A DNA stretch of 36,498 nt from Chloroflexota bacterium (GTDB taxonomy: Bacteria; Chloroflexota; Dehalococcoidia; JACPPT01). This document shows, piece by piece, positions 18,186 to 27,234 of the stretch. Position 1 is the stretch's first letter, and each line of letters begins with the position of its first letter. The translations under genes were made by a program, and so were the position numbers. The notes beneath the pieces are model-generated. The model was not told the origin of the DNA. It made no database searches and saw nothing but the letters and a program-made list of their open reading frames with translations. The DNA is taken from the NCBI GenBank assembly GCA_016190815.1, contig JACPPT010000041.1:1-36498 (forward strand), in the 5' to 3' direction.

Positions 18186-19298
18186 ATGACGACCACGTTT
18201 CCCAGGATAACCGAGGAGGGGCTGGCGGAGCTGCGCAAGAAGATGGGCGTGGAGGCCCCCACGAGGGAGCAGTTCAACTGCTACGCCACCCCCGATAATA
18301 TAAAGCACTTCGCCTGGTCCATCGGCGATACAAATCCCCTCTTCACCGACGAGGAATACGGGAAGAAGACCAGGTGGGGCGCTGTGGTGGCCCCTCCAAC
18401 CTTCCTCTTCACGACCTTTGGACGAGGTGCTGTCCAGGGGCTCCCAGGCGTCCACGCCATGTGGTCGGGGGCAGATTTCGAGATGTACCTCCCTATAACG
18501 GCCGGCGATAGAATCACGTCTTCTGTCTATCTCAGCGCTCTGGACGAGAAGCTGAGCGCCTTCGCTCGAAGGACTGTCAGGCAGGAATGGACATACAACT
18601 GCCGGAACCAGCGGGGCGAGTTTGTGGCCAAGGTGAGGGAGTGGTCTATGAGGACGGAGAGGGACACTGCCAGGGCAAGGGGGAAATATAAGTATCTCAC
18701 CCCTGCCCACTACACGCAGGAGGACATGGAGCGAATATGGGCGGACTACGACAGGGAGGAGATACGAGGTGCCACCCCTCGCCACTGGGAGGACGTGAAG
18801 GAGGGGGAGGAGCTTGCCCCTGTGGTAAAAGGCCCTCTTCGGGTTACAGACTGCATCGCATGGAAGATAGGATGGGGGTTTTATCCCTTTGTTCTGGCCC
18901 ACAAGATATTCGTGGATTATGTGCGCCGTCATCCGGGCCTGGGCATACCCAATGAGTATGGGGTGCCCGATGTTCCGGAGCGGGTTCACTGGGACAGCGA
19001 GTTCGCCAGGCGTGTGGGGGTTCCCGCGGCCTACGACTACGGTCCTCAGAGGACGTCCTGGCTCTGCCAGGTCGTAACCAACTGGATGGGGGACGACGGC
19101 TTCATCAAGAGGTACAGGTCAGAGTGCCGCCGGTTCAACATCATAGGGGACACCACGTGGTGCAAGGGCAGGGTGAAGAGAAAATACGTGGAGGGTGACG
19201 AGCACCTGGTGGAGCTGGACCTCTGGTGCGAGGACCAGCGCGGCGAGACAACCCAGCCGGGCCTGGCCGTGGTGAGGTTGCCTTCAAAGGGCGGGTGA
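18186..19298 (+). CDS. MaoC-like/FAS1-like dehydratase (acyl dehydratase)
   Basis: N-terminal NIKHFAWSIGDTNPLFTDEEYGKKTRWGAVVAPPTFLF and C-terminal dehydratase half (RVHWDSEFARRVGVPAAYDYGPQRTSWL). Start MTTTFPRI selected. Confidence 0.8.
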   Translation: MTTTFPRITEEGLAELRKKMGVEAPTREQFNCYATPDNIKHFAWSIGDTNPLFTDEEYGKKTRWGAVVAPPTFLFTTFGRGAVQGLPGVHAMWSGADFEMYLPITAGDRITSSVYLSALDEKLSAFARRTVRQEWTYNCRNQRGEFVAKVREWSMRTERDTARARGKYKYLTPAHYTQEDMERIWADYDREEIRGATPRHWEDVKEGEELAPVVKGPLRVTDCIAWKIGWGFYPFVLAHKIFVDYVRRHPGLGIPNEYGVPDVPERVHWDSEFARRVGVPAAYDYGPQRTSWLCQVVTNWMGDDGFIKRYRSECRRFNIIGDTTWCKGRVKRKYVEGDEHLVELDLWCEDQRGETTQPGLAVVRLPSKGG

Positions 19299-19507
19299 TT
19301 AGATAAAAACACAGTGTTCGAGTCCCGCCCGGGGATGACCGGTTGGCTCGAATCTGAAATTTGCCCTCTGAACTAACGGCATGCGAACTCTCGGATATAT
19401 CTACTGGGCTTGTTAGAGGCATTGACAGCCACTGAGCAGGAGTCTCAACATAGCTGAACTAGTTCAGAAACACGCGAGACAGTAGACAAAGAAAGAGAAG
19501 GGAGGAA

Positions 19508-20335
19508 GTGATGGCGAAAATGCACCCGTATATAAGCAAACTCGGCTTCTCAATACTTATTCCGGACGGTTGGGACTACACTGAAAATCTAGATAAAATA
19601 GACATGGCAGAAAAAGAACGAGAGAGTCAGAAAAAATGGCTACTGATTAAAGATGGACCAGATTCACCTGAAAAAGCCGCAAAGATGTTCCTTGAAATGC
19701 TAGGGGGTATGAGTACTGGAATGCAGGTCGTCATTGCTACCAGTAGGAAAGTTTTTTACGAAGAACTTCTGATACTGGGTGTGGAGCGACCAAAAGGTAG
19801 TATCTTTGATAAGAGTACTGCCACACAAATTCAGTTTTTACTTTTACCACATGAGATTGCTTTGAAGGAATGGAGTGGAAAACTTACAGCAACTCGACTG
19901 TTAATTACACTACAAGAACTGACCGAAGAGGCGCGCTTACGAGCTAAGGAGCATTTGGGATTTCAGGAGGGCTATTTCATAGTGGCTAATGAAAAAAATC
20001 CAGACCATCCTGCTATGACTGTAGTCAAATTGAGTATGAGGGAAAATCAGACGTCATCGCAATTGTATTCAATATACCATCAGTGTTTACCAGTGTGGTT
20101 TTGGAGTGGTATTCCCGATAAGGTCAAAACTGTGAAGAATAAGACTGTTGATAATGGCGAGATGACTGTAGTTGAGAATTACTTGTCATTTAATGAAACA
20201 GACTCTCTTAGTATTTATGCAGCTAAAGGTATGACAGGGTGGGTTATTAGCTGCACAGGTTTAGGTTTCAATTTTCATCACCATAAGAGTCTGTTTGAAA
20301 AGATGATTGAGAGTTTTCGTGTTGAACAAAATTAA
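19508..20335 (+). CDS. Hypothetical protein
   Basis: 275-aa ORF preceded by gggaggaag; no family recognised; lower GC than neighbours. Confidence 0.65.
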   Translation: MMAKMHPYISKLGFSILIPDGWDYTENLDKIDMAEKERESQKKWLLIKDGPDSPEKAAKMFLEMLGGMSTGMQVVIATSRKVFYEELLILGVERPKGSIFDKSTATQIQFLLLPHEIALKEWSGKLTATRLLITLQELTEEARLRAKEHLGFQEGYFIVANEKNPDHPAMTVVKLSMRENQTSSQLYSIYHQCLPVWFWSGIPDKVKTVKNKTVDNGEMTVVENYLSFNETDSLSIYAAKGMTGWVISCTGLGFNFHHHKSLFEKMIESFRVEQN

Positions 20336-20603
20336 GAGATACAGGCGTATTGTTACCAACTGACCTTACCCCATTATTAGTGCTACCTGCATACCATCTG
20401 GACTCTTCCTAACAACAACTCTGATATCTCCGCAAGGTGGAAGCGAATTAAAGCAACCTTCAGCAGGCATTACCGGGGTTTTATTATTGAAGATGTTGAA
20501 AGGTCTCTACCGCCAAGACTGGGGGTAATCAGCAGCAAAAGAACTGCTTGAAATGGATTTTGAATGACAAAAGGTGGGTTCCGCTGGCTCCACCCACGCT
20601 ACA

Positions 20604-20633
20604 AACTGCGCCGTTAGCCCAGGGAGCTTATCA
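20604..20633. repeat. GCGCCGTTAGCCC...GGGAGCTT repeat copy (iv)
   Basis: ctgcgccgttagcccagggagctta; shares core with 33222, 35340 and 36090 copies. Confidence 0.5.
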
Positions 20634-20652
20634 GCCTGTTTAATAACTCACG

Positions 20653-20724
20653 GTCATTGCGAGGAGCGTTAGCGACGAAGCAATCCCACACGGATTGAGA
20701 TTGCTTCGCTTCGCTCGCAATGAC
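20653..20724. repeat. Palindromic intergenic repeat GTCATTGCGAGGAGCG...CGCTCGCAATGAC
   Basis: Inverted repeat gtcattgcgagg..gaagcaatc / gattgcttcg..ctcgcaatgac; matches a widespread bacterial intergenic repeat type. Confidence 0.75.
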
Positions 20725-20882
20725 AAGCAGGGGGTTGCTAAACACTCTCTGTCTTCTAGCTTGCGTCCCTCTGTTGGTCAAAGTATAATAAACCACAATC
20801 TACAGAAGTTCGGATTTCCCCCCAGGCTAGGACAGAGGGATTTTCACTACTCATTGTGTTATGATGTAACCGGAGGCAGACA

Positions 20883-21092
20883 ATGAAGGCAGTTGAATCG
20901 AGAGCCGAGGTTTATTTGATGGCGCTACAATCGCTTTCTAAGGCAGAGAGGGAAGCGGTAATTGCACGTCTGTTAGAAGACCCCGAGCTAAGGGAAGATA
21001 TTCTCGATTTAGCCATTATCCAGCAGCGCCAAGATGAACCTTCGCGACCTTTCAGTGAGTACCTGGCTGAAAGAGGGAAGCGGACCCGTTAA
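20883..21092 (+). CDS. Putative antitoxin partner of RelE-family toxin
   Basis: 69-aa ORF ending next to the RelE-like ORF; SLSKAEREAVIARLLEDPELREDILDLAIIQQRQ. Confidence 0.65.
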   Translation: MKAVESRAEVYLMALQSLSKAEREAVIARLLEDPELREDILDLAIIQQRQDEPSRPFSEYLAERGKRTR

Positions 21093-21350
21093 TTGGAGAA
21101 GTACCACGTCCGAATTATCCCTTTCGCTGAAAGGGAGATGAATAAGCTCCCAGCAGCAGTTCATACACGAATCAGCAGGAGGATCCTTTCATTGGAAGAC
21201 AATCCTAGACCTAGAGGCACAAAGAAACTCAGTGGTCGTGAAGAATACCGCCTTCGAGTCGGCGATTACAGAATTCTGTATGGTGTTGATGATAAAAACA
21301 GTGTTATTACCGTCTTTGCGGTGGGGCACCGTCGCGAAGTATATCGCTGA
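21093..21350 (+). CDS. RelE/ParE-family toxin
   Basis: YHVRIIPFAEREMNKLP...NPRPRGTKKLSGREEYRLRVGDYRILYGVDDKNSVITVFAVGHRREVYR. Start codon appears to be TTG. Confidence 0.85.
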   Translation: MEKYHVRIIPFAEREMNKLPAAVHTRISRRILSLEDNPRPRGTKKLSGREEYRLRVGDYRILYGVDDKNSVITVFAVGHRREVYR

Positions 21351-21390
21351 TCTAGCCTTGAGTGCTCTCATTACTTCCATAGCGCTAGCC

Positions 21391-22728
21391 TTATATTTTC
21401 AACGGATACGTAGGGGTTGACCTCGCATACGCCTCGTCCAGAAGCTCCACCAGATGGGCCACACGCACATTAAGGCCTGCCCTCTTCAGGCCCAGTCGTA
21501 GCTGGAGCATGCAGCCGGGGTTCGGCGCTACAACGACCTCGACCCCTGTGGCGGCGATGTTCCTCACCTTTCTCTCAAGGAGCCTGGTGGAAAGTTCGCT
21601 CTGAGTTATGCTGTAAATGCCTGCCGCTCCGCAGCAAAGGGAGGCGTCTTCCATCTCCACCAGCTCGATGCCGGGGATGGATTTGAGAATCTGTCGAGGC
21701 TCCTGGGAGATGCGCTGGGCGTGGGCCAGGTGGCATGGGTCCTGGTAAGTTACCCGTTTTTTTATCTCGCCGAGGCCAGGCTCTAAGGGCAGGGGTGTCA
21801 GAAGTTCAGTTACGTCTTTGACCATCCCGGCAAAATGTCTTGCCTTGTGGGCATAGAGGGGGTCGTCCTCCAGCAAGACCCCGTACTCCTTGAGCAACGC
21901 CCCGCAGCCCGCCGAGTTCACTACAACTGTATCTATTTCGGCCCCCATAAAGGCGTCTATGTTGCGTCTTGCCATATTCTTTGCTATGTCCCGCTCGCCG
22001 CTGTGAACATGGAGAGCGCCGCAGCAGACCTGTTCCCTGGGAACGACCACCTCGCAGCCATTCTTTGAAAGAACCCGAAGGGTTGCCTCGTTGACCTCTG
22101 CATAAATCATGGACATAACGCATCCTGAAAAGAAGGCCACTTTTCTCTGGGCCTTATTGCCCAATGAGGGAACTATGCGCGAGTCTGTGGAAAAGGGCTT
22201 TCCCGGCAGCGGCGGAAGGATCTCGTTCATTCGGGCAAGCCTGGGCGAGAGCAGGCGCAGAACCTGTGTCCGTTCCATAGCCCATCCAAGGCCGGAGCGC
22301 TGGTAAAAGCGTAAAAGAGTTGCCAGCAAGGCAAGCCTACGGGGATGTGGAAGAAGCCCCTGGAAGACGATGGATCGAACGAGTCTAGTGCCCAGAGACC
22401 CGGGCTGGTGTTGGACTATCCCGGCCCTTGCTGTCTCCATCAGCCTGCCAAAGGGGACACCCGAAGGGCATACAGCCTCGCAGGCCCGGCACTGGAGGCA
22501 AAGCCCCAGATGGCCGATGACACCTTTGGTCAGCTCCAGCCTGCCCTCCGACATCGCCTTCATCAGGGAGAGACGACCCCTGGGCGACTCCGTTTCCAGA
22601 CCCAGTTCGATATATGTGGGGCACTGGTTCAGGCAGAACCCGCAGTTGACGCACCGATACAGGCCCGATTCTCCCTGTGTTTGGAGGCCTTCCGAGAGGA
22701 GTGCCCTTGACTTAGTGACTTCAGCCAT
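21391..22728 (-). CDS. glcF: Glycolate oxidase iron-sulfur subunit-like (GlcF)
   Basis: CVNCGFCLNQCPTY, CLQCRACEAVCPSGVPFG, two CCG-type domains (SLCCGAAGIYS). Confidence 0.85.
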   Translation of the reverse strand: MAEVTKSRALLSEGLQTQGESGLYRCVNCGFCLNQCPTYIELGLETESPRGRLSLMKAMSEGRLELTKGVIGHLGLCLQCRACEAVCPSGVPFGRLMETARAGIVQHQPGSLGTRLVRSIVFQGLLPHPRRLALLATLLRFYQRSGLGWAMERTQVLRLLSPRLARMNEILPPLPGKPFSTDSRIVPSLGNKAQRKVAFFSGCVMSMIYAEVNEATLRVLSKNGCEVVVPREQVCCGALHVHSGERDIAKNMARRNIDAFMGAEIDTVVVNSAGCGALLKEYGVLLEDDPLYAHKARHFAGMVKDVTELLTPLPLEPGLGEIKKRVTYQDPCHLAHAQRISQEPRQILKSIPGIELVEMEDASLCCGAAGIYSITQSELSTRLLERKVRNIAATGVEVVVAPNPGCMLQLRLGLKRAGLNVRVAHLVELLDEAYARSTPTYPLKI

Positions 22729-22731
22729 TGC

Positions 22732-24081
22732 CTAGATGCCTCCCACGAATCGGCCGGGGTTGAGGATGCCCTTCGGGTCGAACTGCTCCTTGATGCGGCG
22801 CATGATGGCCAGATCAGCGCCCTCAGCGCCCCAAACGTCCAGCTTCTCCTTGAGCGAGGTGGGGCAAGACTCCACCACCAGACTTCCCTTTAAGTCAACA
22901 GCCAGGCCTCTGAGCTTCATAATCAAACTTGCGAGCATATCCATATTTTCGGGACGTCTTATTTCCCAGAAACCGCGCACGGTGCCGCTTCCTGGGGCTG
23001 CCACAACCCCTGTAGTAAGCCCTAGCTCCTCGCCCAACGCCTGCGTCGTGCCTACTAGTTGGAAGGCGTCCGATGGCAAAACGTTGGCCATAGTAACAAG
23101 CCTGGGGCTTTCTTTGTCGTCCCTTCCAAGGCCTCTTATCTCCCCCCAGATATTGTCGTTGGCCTCGCCTCGCAGGGTGACAAAAGACACAGCGCCTGTC
23201 CTCTGGCAGATGTCCTGGGACTCTTGTAGCTCTCGCTCCACCACTGAGGGGACGCCTCCGAAGAGAGCTGCAACAGCAATGCCCTTTTGAACTATATCTA
23301 TTCCCAACTTTAACCCGATGCTTTCCGTGGTGGATCCGGCGAGGCACTCCAGCGCCAGTGGGCGAAAGACACTGTGGAGAATGCGGTGTGCATAATCCGA
23401 TGCTTTTTCGATGGATTCGAATGTGGCGTAAAGTGTTGCCTTGACTCTGGGGATGGGAGCCACCTTAAATGTGGCCTCTACAATGACCCCTAGAGTTCCC
23501 AGGGAGCCTATGTAGAGCTTGTTCATGTCGTATCCGGCCACGTTTTTGACAACTCGCCCTCCAGCTTTGGTGACAACCCCTGAGGCGCTTACCACCTTGA
23601 TTCCCAGGAGCATATCCCTTGCCGTCCCGTACCGAAGGCAGAGGGGCCCGCTGGCATTGGTGGCGAGGATGCCCCCTATGGTGGCGCTTTCTGGCAGCAT
23701 GGGGTCGAGGGGGAGGAACTGTCTTGCTGGGGCAAGGGCAGAGTCTAGCTCCCCCAGGGTGATACCCGCCTCCGTCTTAACAGTGAGGTCTGCGGCGTGA
23801 TGCTCCAGAACCCGGCTGAGCCTGGATAGACCCACCACCATATCGACACGGCGAGGGATATTCCCCAGGCCCATCTGAGTGCCTCCGCCCCGGGGAATGA
23901 CAGCCACCCCCTCTTGAGTGGAGAGGGAAAGCAGTTTTGAGACCTCTTCCACCGTTTTCGGAAAGGCAACAATCTGTGGGGACTTCTCGCCAATGGCATA
24001 GCCTGTGTTTTCCTCGAAAGGCAATATACCTTCTTTGTCCAGGACGCTCCCAATGACATTTCTTAGGTCGTTCCTACTCAT
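22732..24081 (-). CDS. glcE: FAD-binding oxidase, GlcE-like
   Basis: VIPRGGGTQMGLG, PESATIGGILATNASGP, FDPKGILNPGRFVGG. Start MSRNDLRN overlaps the glcD stop by 8 bp; the longer ORF start was rejected. Confidence 0.8.
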   Translation of the reverse strand: MSRNDLRNVIGSVLDKEGILPFEENTGYAIGEKSPQIVAFPKTVEEVSKLLSLSTQEGVAVIPRGGGTQMGLGNIPRRVDMVVGLSRLSRVLEHHAADLTVKTEAGITLGELDSALAPARQFLPLDPMLPESATIGGILATNASGPLCLRYGTARDMLLGIKVVSASGVVTKAGGRVVKNVAGYDMNKLYIGSLGTLGVIVEATFKVAPIPRVKATLYATFESIEKASDYAHRILHSVFRPLALECLAGSTTESIGLKLGIDIVQKGIAVAALFGGVPSVVERELQESQDICQRTGAVSFVTLRGEANDNIWGEIRGLGRDDKESPRLVTMANVLPSDAFQLVGTTQALGEELGLTTGVVAAPGSGTVRGFWEIRRPENMDMLASLIMKLRGLAVDLKGSLVVESCPTSLKEKLDVWGAEGADLAIMRRIKEQFDPKGILNPGRFVGGI

Positions 24082-25465
24082 TTCTTGCTTTCCGTGGAGG
24101 AAATATTTTGCCAGGGTTGAGTGGAGCGCCGTGAGTAAAAGCGACCCGAAGCCTGACCATCGCTTCCAGGTCTTCGTCGCTGAATATCCAGGGCATGTAC
24201 TCCCTTTTCTCCAGGCCAACGCCGTGCTCACCCGTTATGGTCCCTCCAGCATCTACGCATGCTTTGAGAATTTCTGCTCCTGCCTGGAGAACTCGCTGAG
24301 TTTCTCCGTGCACCTGGGTGTTGAACAAGATGTTGGGGTGAATGTTGCCGTCCCCTGCATGGAAGACGTTGCAAATTTGAAAGCCAAAGCGTTGTCCCGT
24401 ATCTGCCATCTTTCGCATGACCTCTACAAGCTTTGTTCTGGGGACAACCCCATCCAGGAGGTAGTAGTTGGGAGAAAGCCTGCCGATGGCTCCGATGGCG
24501 TTTTTTCTTCCAGCCCAGAGGCGTTCTTTTTCCAGAGCGTTCTTTGCCCTCCTGACCTCCATAGCCCCCTCAGCGCTGCATATCCCTTCTATGTCGTTTG
24601 CCTGTTCTGCCACTTCTTCCTTCAACCCCTCAACCTCTATAAGAAGGACAGCCCCTGCCTCTGCTGGATAGCCTGCGTGTATAGCGGGCTCCACAGCCTG
24701 GATGGTGAGGCGGTCCATCATCTCCAGAGCTGCGGGTATTATTCCGCGGGCTATGATGGCGGATACTGCGCTTGCCGCCTTGTCCATCTCCTTGAAGATG
24801 GCCAGAAGGGTCTCTATAGACTCCGGGTCTGGCATGAGGCGAACGATGATTTTAGTTACCACCCCGAGGGTGCCCTCAGAGCCTACAATGATGCCCGTCA
24901 GGTCGTAGCCGGGCTTGCAGGTCTTGCCACCCAGCCATACTACGTCTCCGTTAGCCAGAACCACCTCTGTGCCGAGAACATGATTCGTAGTTACCCCGTA
25001 AGCCAGGCAGTGAGGCCCGCCGGCGTTCTCGGCCACGTTTCCGCCAATGGTACAGGCCCTCTGACTGGAGGGGTCCGGGACATAGTGAAGGCTGTATTTG
25101 CTTGTGGCGCTGGTCAGGTCTATGTTCACGACTCCAGGCTCCACCACCGCAAGCCTGTTTACGGGGTCAATCTCCAGGATGTGATTCATCCTGGTGAAGG
25201 CCAGTACAATCCCCCCTGATTCAGGCACAGACCCTCCACTGAGCCCTGTCCCCGAACCCCTGGGTACCACTGGTATGCCCTCCTGGTGGGCAAGGCGCAT
25301 TATTTTGGAGACCTCATCCACTGTGGACGGGAGGGCTACAACATCAGGCAGGCCACGGCTCACAGAGCCATCATATTCGAACACGAGGAGGTCTTCGGGG
25401 TTTGAGATAACCCACTTGCTGCCTACTATAGCGACTAGCTCCCTAACAAGCCTTTGTTTTTCCAT
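24074..25465 (-). CDS. glcD: FAD-linked oxidase, glycolate oxidase subunit GlcD-like
   Basis: VVPRGSGTGLSGGSVPESGGIVLAFTRMN, IGGNVAENAGGPHCLAYGVT, GEHGVGLEKREYM. Confidence 0.88.
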   Translation of the reverse strand: MEKQRLVRELVAIVGSKWVISNPEDLLVFEYDGSVSRGLPDVVALPSTVDEVSKIMRLAHQEGIPVVPRGSGTGLSGGSVPESGGIVLAFTRMNHILEIDPVNRLAVVEPGVVNIDLTSATSKYSLHYVPDPSSQRACTIGGNVAENAGGPHCLAYGVTTNHVLGTEVVLANGDVVWLGGKTCKPGYDLTGIIVGSEGTLGVVTKIIVRLMPDPESIETLLAIFKEMDKAASAVSAIIARGIIPAALEMMDRLTIQAVEPAIHAGYPAEAGAVLLIEVEGLKEEVAEQANDIEGICSAEGAMEVRRAKNALEKERLWAGRKNAIGAIGRLSPNYYLLDGVVPRTKLVEVMRKMADTGQRFGFQICNVFHAGDGNIHPNILFNTQVHGETQRVLQAGAEILKACVDAGGTITGEHGVGLEKREYMPWIFSDEDLEAMVRLRVAFTHGAPLNPGKIFPPRKARNE

Positions 25466-25548
25466 CTACTATCCCCGTATATTGTAGGGTTTACATTAAA
25501 CCAGTAAAGGACAAATTTCAACTGCATGAAGATATATAATAGTATGCC

Positions 25549-26691
25549 ATGAAAATAGTGGTGGCACCTCAAGGGTTCAAAGGCAGCCTTGGGCCAGTTG
25601 GTGTTGGAAAGGCCATCAAGAGGGGGATATTGAGGGTCATCCCCGGGGTCAGAGTGGAAATCGTTCCAATGGCTGATGGAGGCGATGGCACCCTTGAGGC
25701 GCTTTTGAAAGGCACCGGTGGCAGGCTCAGGTCCTGGTGGGTAACGGGACCTATGGGCGAGAGAGTTCGGGCGAACTGGGGTGTTTTGGGGGATGGCGAG
25801 ACGGCGGTGATAGAGCTAGCCAAGGCCTCGGGTCTGGCACTGGTTCCTGTGGGGATGTGCAATCCCTTGATCTCAACCACTTATGGCACAGGGGAGCTTA
25901 TTCGCCGCGTGCTGGATTTGGGATTCCGGAGAATTCTGATAGGCATCGGGGGGAGCGCCACCAACGATGGCGGGGCAGGAATAGCTCAGGCCGTGGGGGC
26001 AAGGTTGCTTAACAGAAAAGGAGCGGAGCTTGCCTGGGGTGGAGCTGCCCTGATCAACCTGGAACACATAGATATAGCGGGCGTAGACCGTCGTATTAAG
26101 GAATGCAGGATCGGAGTAGCTTGCGATGTCTCCAATCCCCTCTGTGGTCCAGAGGGTGCATCGGTTGTCTATTCCCCTCAAAAAGGAGCTACTCCCCAAG
26201 GGGTGGAGGTGCTGGAGAAGGCACTGCGCCGCTATGCCGAGGTGATTCAGAAAGAGCTGGGGCTCGATGTAGAGGATATGCCTTTTACAGGGGCTGCTGG
26301 TGGGGCTGGAGTGGGGGTGCTCGCCTTTCTAGGGGCAGAGCTTTTCTCTGGGGTAGAGTTAATAAGCGAGGTCCTCAGGCTTGGGGAGCGTTTTGAAGGT
26401 GCTTCCTTGGTCATAACCGGGGAGGGAAGGATTGATAGTCAGACTGCCTATGGTAAGACGGCTGTAGGGGTTGCGAAGAGGGCAAAAGCCCTTGGCATTC
26501 CTACAGTGGCTCTGGCCGGAACCCTGGGGGACGGCTATGAAGAGGTCTACAAAGCGGACATAGATGCTGTAACTAGCATCCTCTCCCGACCCATGACCCT
26601 GGAAGAGGCTCAGGAGAAGACAGCCTCCCTTCTGGAGGAGTCCGCCGAGAGATTAACTCGCCTTCTTATGACTGGTAAAAGAATGAAATGA
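25549..26691 (+). CDS. Glycerate kinase (GarK/GlxK-type)
   Basis: KIVVAPQGFKGSLGPVGVGKAIKRGI, PMADGGDGTLEAL, GIGGSATNDGGAGIAQA, VITGEGRIDSQTAYGKT. Confidence 0.92.
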   Translation: MKIVVAPQGFKGSLGPVGVGKAIKRGILRVIPGVRVEIVPMADGGDGTLEALLKGTGGRLRSWWVTGPMGERVRANWGVLGDGETAVIELAKASGLALVPVGMCNPLISTTYGTGELIRRVLDLGFRRILIGIGGSATNDGGAGIAQAVGARLLNRKGAELAWGGAALINLEHIDIAGVDRRIKECRIGVACDVSNPLCGPEGASVVYSPQKGATPQGVEVLEKALRRYAEVIQKELGLDVEDMPFTGAAGGAGVGVLAFLGAELFSGVELISEVLRLGERFEGASLVITGEGRIDSQTAYGKTAVGVAKRAKALGIPTVALAGTLGDGYEEVYKADIDAVTSILSRPMTLEEAQEKTASLLEESAERLTRLLMTGKRMK

Positions 26692-26771
26692 AACTTGACG
26701 CACCTACCCGGAAGATTTAAAATAAAATCGAAAGCTATTTTATGACATTCGTGTGGGGTTAAGGAGGAGAA

Positions 26772-27134
26772 ATGGCAGCAACAAGCAAGGAAGCCATGGT
26801 GAAAGGCCCGATTATCAATATCACTGAGAGGGCTGCCAGCAAGATAAAAGAGTTCGCTGCCCAGGAGAAGGTGGAAGAGTACGGCCTGCGAGTAGGAGTC
26901 ATGGGTGGTGGCTGCTCCGGCCTGTTGTATAAGCTAGCATTGGATAAGGGGCCCAGGCAGGATGACAGGGTGGTAGAGCAGCACGGGGTCAAGATCTTTA
27001 TCGATCTCAAAAGTGCCATTTATCTGACGGGCACCACCCTTGATTATACCGAGGGGCTCAATGGCAAGGGGTTTACATTCCAGAACCCCAACGCCAGCAC
27101 CACCTGTGGGTGCGGTACCTCATTCTCAGCATAG
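26772..27134 (+). CDS. Iron-sulfur cluster assembly accessory protein (IscA/ErpA-type)
   Basis: RVGVMGGGCSGLLYKL and NASTTCGCGTSFS conserved cysteines. Confidence 0.92.
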   Translation: MAATSKEAMVKGPIINITERAASKIKEFAAQEKVEEYGLRVGVMGGGCSGLLYKLALDKGPRQDDRVVEQHGVKIFIDLKSAIYLTGTTLDYTEGLNGKGFTFQNPNASTTCGCGTSFSA

Positions 27135-27234
27135 ACTATTTCAAGTTAGCATAAAGAGCGGGGTTCTTCCGGAAGCAGCCGGAAGGCCCCGTTTTTTCTC
27201 TGGGTGAAGTTCTGCGGTCATATGTGGGGAAGGG

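Noticed and set aside
18168-18989. 273-aa minus-strand ORF
   Set aside because: Antisense to the MaoC-like dehydratase; no domain recognised.
19310-19345. tRNA T-arm-like string (gtgttcgagtcccgcccgggga)
   Set aside because: Flanking bases do not pair into a T-stem and no acceptor, D or anticodon arms are visible; at best a fragment.
24005-25219. 404-aa plus-strand ORF
   Set aside because: Antisense to the GlcD-like gene, which has strong family motifs; composition artefact.
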